From NCBI GenBank assembly GCA_001972305.1, contig BDDD01005760.1:33891-97890 (forward strand): a stretch of DNA of 64,000 nt, read 5' to 3'. The notes beneath the pieces are model-generated. The model was not told the DNA's origin, made no database searches, and saw nothing but the letters and a program-made list of their open reading frames with translations. The position numbers and the translations under genes were made by a program. The first letter of the stretch is position 1. The number at the start of each line of letters is the position of its first letter. Positions 34,441 through 44,521 of the stretch are shown here, piece after piece. This stretch comes from Cephalotus follicularis (Eukaryota; Streptophyta; Magnoliopsida; Oxalidales; Cephalotaceae).

Positions 34441-37204
34441 TCCATATTACTTGAATATTGTATTGCTGATGATATCATATGTATGAGTGCATAATCTATT
34501 ATTGAAACATTATAAGAAAGTATTAATTAAAGTATTATTTATGGTTTTATTCAACGAGTAGGTGATTTGAATGTTTGCTTGTGTGATTATTGAAGGGGTG
34601 TTGATGGATTGGTAGTTTGGTATGATGAGACCTGTTGATTTGGACAATGCCTATATTATGGATTTTAATACCGACGCCTTCAAGGAAATATCTACCATTG
34701 CTGCATTGCACTTTATTTCACGTGTTCTTCTCCGACTAGGCCATGTTTGGTTGACCCGTTATGGACACATTTTTAGATCAACTCTCTCTTTAATTTCCCC
34801 ATTTATTTTGTTTGTGTATTGATTAATGTGGGCTTGGGTATGTTAGACTAAAAAACATCTATTCACCCCCTCTTGGCTTATAACAAACATTTGTTGTTTG
34901 AGTTTATATGTTTGAGCATAAGCAAGTCCGTACGCATGCATGTGATATAAGAATAATAGTCAGGATAGTGGTATGATGAAGAGTGGTTTAGATAGAGTTG
35001 AGACAACCCTCAGTTATTTATGTTTCCAAATGTTTCTGGTTATATATTTCCCCCATTCATTGAAATTATCTTATTCTTCACCAAGTGTTTTATCTTTGAT
35101 TCATTTTGACAAGTTTTAAACTATCATTATTTCGTTTGCATTACTTGATAAACTTAGTAGGGTTTTGAGCTCAAGTGCTTTGTTAGTTTTCAAAATTAAG
35201 GTTCTACAGTACGATAGAGTTGTTCTTTTCGTGAAGCCGATGGTGCTTTTGTTGGAGGCTTTACGTTTTTTTTCCTTCCTTTATATGTTATGCAGTCTAG
35301 TATGCTCATGTTTTGCATGTTAAGAAACTATTGTTTAGAGCATGCGGTTTGTTAAGTTTAGCATTGGATTAATGGATGTAATTTTCTTATGTTTTCTAGT
35401 TTTGATCTCATCGATTGTTATTATGGAGGAAATCGTTTCTAACATACCCAGCCGTGGTGTATAGGGGTTGGGGGTGTCACATGTTTCAGTGACTGTCTAT
35501 TCAGCTTTATATGGATTTTGTCTTCCACAAATTTTTATATGGAAATTAAATTAGCTTAGTTTACAGATTATTGTTGTGTATAGGTTTTGTTAATTGGGAA
35601 ATAATGATCAAATTAACTAAATGTCGTGTTCCCTATCTCGAGCAACCGGGGATCGTGCATGACACCTTCTATAGCAAAAGACATTTATTGGATGGTAATT
35701 GATTGCTTTCCTTTATCATTTTGTGCCACCTCATCCACTTTTCATATCTTGCCCATTAAATCTCCTAGTTAGCCATTAGATTCTTTCTCCCAATCCCCGA
35801 GATCTTATTATGTTGAGAAAACACAGAGCTATCAAATCAATTGATTATCGGTCAGAATTTCTTTACTTCAATTTCGTGGCCAATAGATTTTCAGTGCACA
35901 TCGGTCGGGACATTTGCGGTCGGATCACCTGTTACTGAGATTTCTTTTAATCGAATATTTGCAGCATATAAATTTACAGTTGAGTCACTATCACTATTAC
36001 TATCATTTTTGCAGTCGTCATTTTTAAAATTAACCACCTTAGTACAGGCTCTCATAACTCCCTTTTGTAAGCTTCTGTAGTTCTTACCGCATCTTCATTC
36101 TTTTTCTGTTTGAGAGCTTATATCTCCAATTTCCTAATCGCCTCAATATTGGCTACGAGTGCTATTCGAGCTAATTGGACCCTTATTTCAACAGAGAGAA
36201 TAAACTTTAGTAGTTTTTCTAGTTTTTATTTTTCTTTCTACATCAAATAATATATGATGCATCAAAGTGAAAATAGAATTTCTTTTAAAAAAAACTAGGC
36301 AAAATCAAAATTGAATGGATGTAGTTTGAACTAGGAAAACAATGGTTTCATATCCATGTATATCTTTTCTCAATGCTTTGATTTGGCTTAGTTAGTAGAG
36401 GTATTATACGTTAGCATTTCGAGTATTATGTTTTGATCATCTATGTTATTATTTTTGTGAAATTTACTAGGGATTTTTTTGACTTGGATAGTAATATTTT
36501 GGACTATGTTTCTTGTGTTGTTATCATACTTTATTAACTATGTTAGTATCTGATATAATTTTTGTTAATTTTTTAAAATATTTATATGTTTATTAAGTAA
36601 CCGTAAGCCCATAAAACTTGTATGTTTAAGTTGTTAGAATATAAAAATTAAAAAATATATATTTTATTTGTATAGAAAAATATGTTAAAGAGAGTGTTTC
36701 AAATGGAAGAAAATATCTTACATATTATACACTAAATACCAGAAAATATACGTTTTTTCACGAAAACAATATGGCAGTTTTCAGTCGCACATATCTTAAC
36801 CATTTGTAGTTTGATAAGAAAATAACATGTTGTGTTCCTTTATTAAAATTTGTTTTTTTTTTAAATTGATTATTTGCACAAAGTATTTCGCATCCTCGAT
36901 ATAAATGCGTTTGACTTTTGATTGAAGTTGTGGGTAGGCAAGCCTACAATACTAAAAGGTGCAGAGTGGTACTTTTAGACTTTTGAGTTTCAGTGCCTAA
37001 ATTACTACTTGGTGTAGACTGTAGACACGTACAGCATCTTCAATGTTGCTTTATAGTTTGAAGTAATTATAAAATAACCATATATGTAGCAGGTCCATAT
37101 TAAGATTGGTGCTAGTATACTGATTACTCAAAATATCTCTCATGATTTCAGTCACCAGAGTTGCAGAGAGAAGATAATAGACTTTGCAAAATCAATAAGA
37201 GAAA
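34441..37204. other. AT-rich intergenic region, no gene
   Basis: No ORF with recognisable features. It contains a terminus-like GGGGGTGTCACA ending about 35481, probably a decayed long LTR end, and the 'attcaccccctcttgg' word at about 34862 often seen beside retrotransposon ends. The last few hundred bases precede the start codon at 37205 and would hold that gene's promoter; no TATA box could be assigned. Confidence 0.4.
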
Positions 37205-38573
37205 ATGAGCGAGAGTAGAATGAACCAGTGGTTATCAAGGTTTTATGGCCATTTCACAGAGACCATGAGGAGGCCATTTCTGATTTGGCCAGCAACTACT
37301 CCTCTCCTCTTCATATTCTTCCCCCTCCTCGTTGGCTTGTTTCTCGTCACTCGCTTGCTTGACTCCACTGTAAGTCCCCCTCGTTGTACTTATCCACGAT
37401 TTTTGCATTGTTTTAATATCAAAAGACAACTCTACCTCTTCTTTGATTTTATCTATCTTATGTTTCTTACCACTGTTGGTTAATAAACTTCATTGAGTGA
37501 AGGAGATACATGTATTCGAATATTAAAGTATGATTAAAAAAAAAACTAATTTTATATTTTTGAAATTAGCGATGAAAACTTACTTGAATACGTGCAATAG
37601 CTCAACCCTTCAACAATGGCATATAACTAAAGGGCGTCTGCGACCCATCATTACAATATAAAGGGTTACTGTAAACTAAAGACAAGGAAAATGGAAAATA
37701 GAAAATAGCTCAACCCTTGACCAATGACAAATAACTGAAGTTGTTTTTGATACAGAGAACGGTAAAAAAAGAAAACACCATTTAACGTATAGTATATGAA
37801 ATTTCATTTAATTATTGAAAGAAGTAAAAAATAGAGAAGATTTTTAGTCTAACCAAATAATAAATAATTAATAATAAAAGTTGTTTTTGATATAAAGAAC
37901 GATAAAAATAAAAAATATTATCAAATGCATAATACATGAAATGTCATTTAATTATGGAAAAACAATAATAGTTGCATCTAACATTTTATTTCTGCTCTAT
38001 TATATTAATTGATGCACGCTACTTTTTGTGTATTGCCAGTACTATTGACTTGTAACTATTACTTGGTGATCTATTTTGTAGCAGATTATTTTAACTACCA
38101 CAACAACCATAACAGACACTAACCATATAACCGGACTACACTGCACAACCTTAAACACGACGATAACATGCCGCACAAATAACTACCCCAATTCCAAAAG
38201 AGAAGATCTTCACCGTCCATCACCTGCCGCGTGTCCGGAATACTTTAGATGGATACACGAAGACCTAAGGACATGGGCCCACACGGGCATCACCAGAGAA
38301 ATGGTAGATAGTGGAAGAGCGACATCAGATTTTAGGCTGGTGATGGTTGATGGCAAGGCTTACTTTGAGACATACAGGAAGGCATTTCAAACTAGGGATG
38401 TTTTTACGCACTGGGGGATCCTACAGTTGTTAAGGAAGTACCCAGGACAGGTACCAGACTTGGACCTGATGTTTGAATGCGGTGACAGGCCTAACATTGC
38501 AGCAAATTACTATAATGGGCCTCATGCACTAAAGAAAAATACTCAAGAAAAATCATCTGATTCATTATTTTGA
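37205..38573 (+). CDS. O-glucosyltransferase rumi/POGLUT-like (CAP10/DUF821), truncated, two exons
   Basis: Exon 1 (37205-37369, 55 codons) encodes a type II membrane-anchor start: a basic segment, 'MRRPFLIWPA', a hydrophobic helix (about residues 30-50) and 'TRLLDST'. It ends at donor ACT|GTAAGT. Exon 2 starts at 38082 or 38085 (a tandem TAGCAG acceptor; both stay in frame) and runs to TGA at 38573. It carries an Asn/Thr-rich stem, 'CPEYFRWIHEDLR', 'GITREMV', 'RDVFTHWGILQLLRKYPG' and 'PDLDLMFECGDRP', typical of plant DUF821/CAP10 glycosyltransferases of the Golgi/ER lumen. Family members have about 450-550 residues; this one stops near 217, just after the N-terminal part of the catalytic domain, and the remainder is not found before the Tat LTR at 38807. 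It is probably a pseudogene or a gene cut by rearrangement. Confidence 0.7.
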
Positions 38574-38806
38574 AGGATACTTTTATATATATATTAAAAA
38601 TCATGTATTCAACACTTGGCTTTTGATCAATTGGATCATAACCACCCTACCGTTATTCCCTTAATAATTGTAAGTGTATTTTTTATTTTGTTACCTAAAG
38701 TACCTATCATCACATAACCTACGGCAAAGCCCCCGCCATCTAACCCAAAGCCAACAAAGACCCAGAATCAACACTTCCACAACCCTCCATTGCCACCCCC
38801 ACCTCC
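38574..38806. other. Spacer between glucosyltransferase fragment and Tat element
   Basis: AT-rich, then a Pro-codon-rich stretch (38730-38806) directly beside the LTR. It could be a leftover of the broken gene or of a tandem paralogue, but no frame is convincing. Confidence 0.3.
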
Positions 38807-39710
38807 TGTTGATACAGAAATCCTTCTCTCAACAGTATCCTACGTGGAGGACTTTTATTTGTTAAGAAAAACGCTTGCCAAAGATGCCTGGAGGAAGAGT
38901 TTGATCTCGGACACCTGCACAAAGTAACAGAAATGGTGGAAAGTCCAGGAGGTTGTTCTCCCGGGGACACTCCGACGCTCAAGTTAGACAAGGTGCAGGT
39001 GAAACAATGTACTTTGTAAAGTAAAAATGGATGACCTTTGTTCAGTCTGTTGAACTTGTATTTATAGTGGTGTTTTGTAACTGATTGAGCGTGTAATTCG
39101 GATGTGATCGTTATCCCCTAGGAAAATGCCGAGGATCTCGGTCATTCCCCTTGATCTCCGCCTATAATGTCGATGTTTCCTTTGTTTGTAGTTGATTAAG
39201 ATTCTATCTCCTTATTTGGATAAGTGCAGATCCTGAGAAATCAGGTGGAGTTAATCCCCTTATCCCATAGATAAGGTTGAGGTCCTCCGTTTGCATGACT
39301 GTTAGAGGAAATTGATTATGATTCTGTTGCAGAGGTCACGGTCCTCTTTAGCCCGAGGACAAATGTAGTTTGAATATGTCCGAGGAGGAGCTTAATAGAC
39401 TATGTGTAGTGAAGGGAATGTCTCCTGTCCTATGTCTGGTAGATACCTTGGGCTGAGGAAGTCCTAGGCCCTTACACCCTGAATGTGGTCTTCTGCCTCC
39501 AAGTCCGAGGAGTGTCCTCGGACTTGAGGTCTCAGTGTGTTCTCTTCAAAAAATAATAGTCCTCGGCTCCGGGTCCGAGAATGACGTTCTTTGCCATGTG
39601 TGTGCTCCTCGGCACGGCTTGTTGATAAGCTTCTAATCCCTCATGGTCAGCTGGTCATGTCTGCTATGGACACGTGTCCTTCTTAATATAAACATATTTT
39701 TTCTCCATCA
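38807..39710 (-). repeat. 3' LTR of the Tat element
   Basis: 904 bp from TGTTGATACAG to TTCTCCATCA (plus-strand reading), TG..CA ends. Its first 157 bp recur at 48312-48468 with one mismatch, and a diverged relative is at 49696-50334. It contains several GTCCTCGGAC-type palindromic words (39340-39620). Confidence 0.85.
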
Positions 39711-39724
39711 TATGCCCCCCTGGT
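39711..39724 (-). other. Polypurine tract of the Tat element
   Basis: On the minus strand CCAGGGGGGCATA immediately precedes the 3' LTR start TGATGGAG. The same arrangement occurs at 50335-50348 beside the second Tat LTR, which supports its role in plus-strand DNA priming. Confidence 0.7.
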
Positions 39725-40117
39725 CCTTGTTCTCTGACCTTGGTCAGAGGAGGAGGATCAAAGTTGAGAGCCGTGGCCTAGGCAAGGCTTCTTTGCAATG
39801 CTTCTTGGTAGCTCTTCCTTGTACAAGTGGGCTGAGGCTGAGAGTGTTGCCTTTATCGTTCCTCTGCTACACACCCTAGTCTACTTGAACCGAGGACTAG
39901 AGCCTGCCCTTTGGTCTGCCATCAATCTTATCAACAGGCCTCGAGTTGTGAACCGTTATGATTATCCTTTAAGTTGCGTATTGAGTAAGCTTCACACGTG
40001 GCGTGCGCAGAGCAACTCCCGCCTCTGGCTTTTCGTTTCCCGCGCCTGATGTGACGATCTATTTCCCAACCGTTGGATCTGTTGTGAGGTGGAGGGCTAG
40101 GATCCAAGGAGGGGGCC

Positions 40118-40124
40118 TATATAA
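40118..40124 (+). promoter_or_regulatory. TATA box for the antisense gene of the Tat element
   Basis: TATATAA in a GGGCCTATATAAGC context on the plus strand, about 210 bp upstream of the ATG at 40327 and inside the internal region, not the LTR. It implies that the antisense gene is driven by its own promoter. A candidate donor TTG|GTAAGT at 40251 could define a leader intron, but no acceptor was identified. Confidence 0.55.
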
Positions 40125-40326
40125 GCTTTTGTTCTTCTCTCATCTAAACTTTCGCTTCTTCAACCTTCAGAACTTACAGTATTTTGAGAGCTTTGTTGAG
40201 TCTGCAGTGTCTTCAGTTTTTTTTCCCAAATCTTCGAATCAAAAACCTTGGTAAGTTTCTGTCAACTCTTTGTTTTCCCAGATCGTTTTCTTCTTTTGTG
40301 ATTTCTTCTTCTTCATTTTTTAACTA

Positions 40327-42791
40327 ATGGCTAGCCAAGAACTGTCTACTGGGTCTTCTTCTTCTTCTTCTTCTCCCCTGTCTGTTGAGCCTTTGGCCAT
40401 GGTGGTTCCCACCGCTGAAAGGCCACTTGGTGTTGAGGGTTCTTTGGGGGCTGCGGTGGGTGACCCTGATGCACCCACTGCAGGGACCAATCCCCCCTCT
40501 GATGACTGTGTCTTTGGTTTGAGCACCCTCAGCCAAGCCGAGGTCAAAAGGCTCTCTAGAAAATATAACTTCCCTCGTGGGTTGACCTTCAATCTTCCCA
40601 AGGATCCTCGGATAGTCACCCAGAGCCGAGAATGTCTCTTTGTGATCTTCGAAGGGGCTCTTTCCCATTGTCTGAGGGTCCCCGTTCCTTCCTTTGCCAT
40701 CTCGGTCCTAGTTAGCTTTAGTCTTCATCCTTCACTACTTCAACCTCAGTCTCGGGGCTTCATGATAGGATTCCTTGTCAAGTGTATAGAGTCCGAGGTG
40801 GATGCAACTGTGAATCTCTTCAAAGAGTTTCACGTCATCTCGGCCACCCCCAAAACAACCGGGTATTTTTTCAAGTCCCGTTCTAGGGTCAAAAAACTTC
40901 TTCTCAACCCTACCCAATCCATAAAAAACTGGAGGAGGAAATATTTTTTAATAAAAGACTTCGAAGGGTTTACCCCCTCTCCCTGGTGCAACTCCTTGGA
41001 CGTTAAATCTCTGAACAAAAAATCTCGCTTGACCTCGACCGAGAAGATAGGTCTTAGTAAGCTCCTGGCCCTTGAGCCAGAGGATGTAAACTCCACCATT
41101 ACTGAGGATCATCTGGTCCAGGCAGGACTGAGTGTGGTCCTCGGACGGGAATCCTCCTCGGACGGATCCGAGGAGGAAGAATCAGAGGGAGAGGGAGAGC
41201 AAAATAGTCATCTGCCCCCAATGTCGAAACAAACTTGTATAAAATCTTTGTCTTCCTTTGTTAATGCTAATTTCACTGACTTTTACATTTTTTGATCTCT
41301 GACTCTAACTCTCTTGTCTTCTTTCAGCAATGGCTCCTCGCCGAGATCTTTCTGCTATCATTAGGGCCACCGATCAGAGGAAGGCCCCTGTACCTACTGG
41401 GCCAAAGCCCAAGGCAAAAACTCCTGTGGCCGAGAGGCCAAGGCCGCAGGCCAAGACTCCTCCTCCTCCTCCTTCTGCCAGGGTGCCTCTCGCTACGACC
41501 GAGAAGAGGAAGGAGACAGGTAAAAGGGCAGCAGACAGAACCCCCTCCACTGAACACGCTCCTCTGACGAAGAGGAGCAGGAAGGGGAAGGCTGTGGATG
41601 GCACCGAGAAGGTGCGGGAGGTCGAGGATGTTGCTGCCCTCGGATCAAGCTCCCAGGATCCCATAATCATTCCTCCATCTCGGGGGGTGGAAGAGCTGCT
41701 CAACGAGTTCGAGGACATGGACCGCCTCCACTTGAACCTGAACGGTCCGGGGGTTGCCCAGACACTCAGTCGGGTGGTCTTCTTCCCTATGGATGTGGAG
41801 GCGAGGCAGAGATGGTCCAACGAGGAGTTGGTGACCAATTGTCTGAGGAACCACCTGAGGGTAAATGATCTCTGCCTTAGTTGCCTTGTCTTCTCTTGTA
41901 CTTTAGTTCTTCATAATTTCTAACACTTTTTTGCTTCTCTGACAGGCTCTGAATGACACTCAGCTGCTTGTGGACAACTTCTCTGCAGTTGTGGCCAGGG
42001 ACCGAGAGCTGAGGTCGAGCATGGCCACATTAGAGGGGACTGCTCACTCGGCCCAAGCTCAGCTGAACGAGGTTCTCAAAGTTCAGGAGTCCTTGGACAA
42101 GGAGAAGAAGCAAGCAATTGAGGCCTTGGAGGAGGAACGGGCCGAGAGGAGGAGGCTGGAGGCCAAGCTGAACCTGGCCGAGAAGAAAATTGATGATCTT
42201 GTGGTCAAGCTTGATCGACAGCAGAGGGGTGAAATGGAGCAGCTGAGGAGGGAAAGGAGCCAGGCTGTGGCCGACTTCAAGAACTTGGAGGAGTTCCAGG
42301 AGTTGATAAAGTCCTCCGTGGAGGAGTTTAAGAGCTCGGATGAGTTCGATGAGGCAGTGTTCCTAGAAGCGGCCGAGTACTTTCGCCGGGGCTTCTATGC
42401 CTGCAGGAATTGGGTCGCTTCTCTGCAGCCCGAGTTCTCGCTGGATGAAGTGGTGTATTGTCCCTTTGCCAATGCATTTGACTTCTACCCAGAGGGAATT
42501 GATGCAGTGGAGGAGAGAGTCCGTCAGAGATCGGAGGAAGGAGCCCCGTCTGCCTTGGTGGATGATCCGACTACTCCCACTTCTCCTGAGGTGGTTATTC
42601 TCGTTGCGGATCCTTCGGCTGTCTCCTCGGAACCTGCTTTGGACTCCTCGGCTCTTCATTCTTCTCATGCTCCAGAGGACCCCTTCGCTGGCCTGGGAGA
42701 TCCTCCTCTTCCTTCTGTTGCGGCCTTTTTTCCTCCTCCACCTCCTCCTGAAGATCCCTCGGCTGAGCAAGAAGATGCTCCTCAGCCTTAA
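40327..42791 (+). CDS. Antisense Tat ORF: 'putative gypsy type transposon' protein, three exons
   Basis: Encoded opposite to gag-pol. Exon 1 (40327 to about 41200) has a Ser-rich start, then a globular part (residues about 60-200) with 'LSRKYNFPRG', 'FEGALSHCLRVPVPSFAI', 'SRGFMIGFLVKC' and 'GYFFKSR', matching my memory of Pfam PF04195 (Transposase_28, putative gypsy type transposon), then an acidic tail. Exon 2 starts after a TTTCAG acceptor (about 41329) and ends at 41860; it is basic and Pro-rich with a possible nuclear signal (KRSRKGK). Intron 2 is a clean GT-AG intron (41861-41945, phase 0). Exon 3 (41946-42791) forms a long coiled coil, then 'FRRGFYACRNWV' and a Pro/Glu-rich tail. The donor of intron 1 is not certain. 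Function of these Tat accessory proteins is unknown; an open frame in a recent element suggests constraint. Confidence 0.75.
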
Positions 42792-43561
42792 TTTTTTGCT
42801 TTATCCTTGTAATAGTTTTTAATCTTCTTTCTTGTAATCTTTTTGAGTATTAATGAAGAAATTTCTTGTTTCATTCTCGGATCTTATCTCTGAATTTTTC
42901 TTCTATGTGCTGTGGTTGATCTCTGCATTCTTGTACTTGTTAATAATCCCCTTAGGAATTTTATCTTCACAGTAACCTCTAACTCTTCACCCAAGCGAGC
43001 ACTTGACTCTAAAAAATCTTAAGTAACTTATCAAAAATATAAGTAGACAAGGCGTTGCCTTCTCGGACTTTGTCTTCAATTGGAAATTCCCTTAGGAATT
43101 TTATCCTTGTTGTGACCTCGGACTTCTTGCACAAGTGGGCAACTAACTCCATAAAGGCTTAAGTAACTAGTAATAGAAAGAACAAGCCCTCGTATTCTCG
43201 GACTTAATCGATTCCACATGTGTTGAAGCTTTAAGTGTACTTGTGTACTGATAATTCCTTAGAACTTTTAACTTAGCCCAAATCACTAACCTTGCATGGA
43301 CGAGATCACTCAAGCTTTGACAGTCCTCGTAGGACCTCTTATTTGTAAAAAAGCTTAAGTAATTATAAGAAAACTTTTGCACTCACAGATTGAGTTCTTG
43401 GTCTGCTCGGACAAGTTCCTATGGGTTTGCCGAGGAGAGCATCGTCTGACCTAAGATGTTTTAGGGCAGGTCGGCTGAGCTTTCAGTCCACTTGGAGACA
43501 CTTGTATTAAAGTGCTCAGTCCGACGAGCTTGATCATTGCGAGTTCCCATGGATTCGCCTT
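42792..43561. other. Non-coding stretch between antisense ORF and integrase
   Basis: Downstream region for two converging genes. It has AT-rich sequence with several direct words such as CCTTAGGAATTTTATC (42949 and 43087) and CTCGGACTT. An ATTAATGAAGAAA word near 42850 may serve as polyadenylation signal for the antisense transcript (compare AATAAA at 54099). Confidence 0.4.
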
Positions 43562-44521
43562 TCAAGTCACGAGATCTCCTTGCCTTAGTGGTCTCGGGCT
43601 TACTTTTTTGTTGTAGTAACGACTAACCCTCTGTTGGTAGGCTGCAACTCTAATTGCAGCTTTATCTCTGAGCTCTCCCACAAGGTCGAGGAGGTATCTA
43701 AGCCCTTCTTCGTTGTTGTCTTCAGTGAAGTGCACAACTCTTGGGGATTGCATTCCAACCTCTATTGGCATCATAGCCTCTGCTCCGAAACACAAACTGT
43801 ATGGGGATTCTCCTGTTGTAGTCCGAGGAGTGGTTCTATATGCCCATAATACACTTGGTAATTCCTCGGTCCACCTTCCTTTGCTGTCTTCTAACCGCTT
43901 TTTCAAACCCGCGATGATTTCTCTGTTGATCACCTCGGCTTGACCATTACTCTGAGGGTAGGCTACTGAAGCAAGCCTATGCTCTATCCTCCATTCTCTA
44001 CAAAAGTCCCTGAAGGCTTGGCAATCGAACTGCTTACCATTATCAGTGATAATTGTTCTCGGAACTCTGAATCTGCAGATTATTGACTTCCACACAAAGC
44101 TCTCTGTGTTCTTCTCTGTAATTGTGGCCAACGGTTCTGCTTCCACCCACTTAGTGAAGTAATCGACTGCCACAATGAGGAACTTCCTTTGGCTTGTTGC
44201 CATTGGTAACGGTCCGATGAAGTCCATTCCCCACTGTGCGAAGCGTCACGGGGCCGTAATTGATGTCAGAGGTTGAGAAGGCCTTCTACTTATATTGGCG
44301 TTCCTCTGACACTTGTCACACTTTCTCACTAAGTTTATAGCATCTTGATGCATGGTCGGCCAGTAGTAACCTTGCCTTAACAACTTGTGAGATAAAGTCC
44401 TGCCCCCTGTGTGGTTGCCACAAATTCCTTCATGGACCTCCCTTAGGGCGTAGTCGGCTTCTGACGGGTTCAAGCACCTCAGGCAAGGAAATGAGAAAGA
44501 CCTTTTGTAGAGGATCCCATC
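43562..44521 (-). pseudogene. Tat integrase, broken by TGA codons
   Basis: Integrase inserts the retrotransposon cDNA into the genome. The zinc-binding part (44473-44246) has His in 'HEGICGNH' and Cys in 'CDKCQ' (HHCC type). The catalytic core (44227-43562) shows Asp in 'VDYFTKW', Asp in 'TDNGKQF' and Glu in 'GQAEVINRE', the D,D-35-E triad. A TGA at 44248-44246 separates them where families usually have Trp ('APWPFAQWG'), and another TGA (44524-44522) cuts integrase from RT. The frame ends at TGA 43564-43562 after 'QGDLVT', where relatives continue into a C-terminal domain. Continuous in frame except for these single-codon changes. Confidence 0.85.

Noticed and set aside
38674..38865. Pro/His-rich frame crossing into the Tat LTR
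   Set aside because: It spans the LTR boundary, and its first half alone gives no supported exon.
41324..42770. Minus-strand open frames opposite the antisense Tat gene
   Set aside because: Shadows of the plus-strand exons, which have splice sites, a TATA box and a homologue in the second element.
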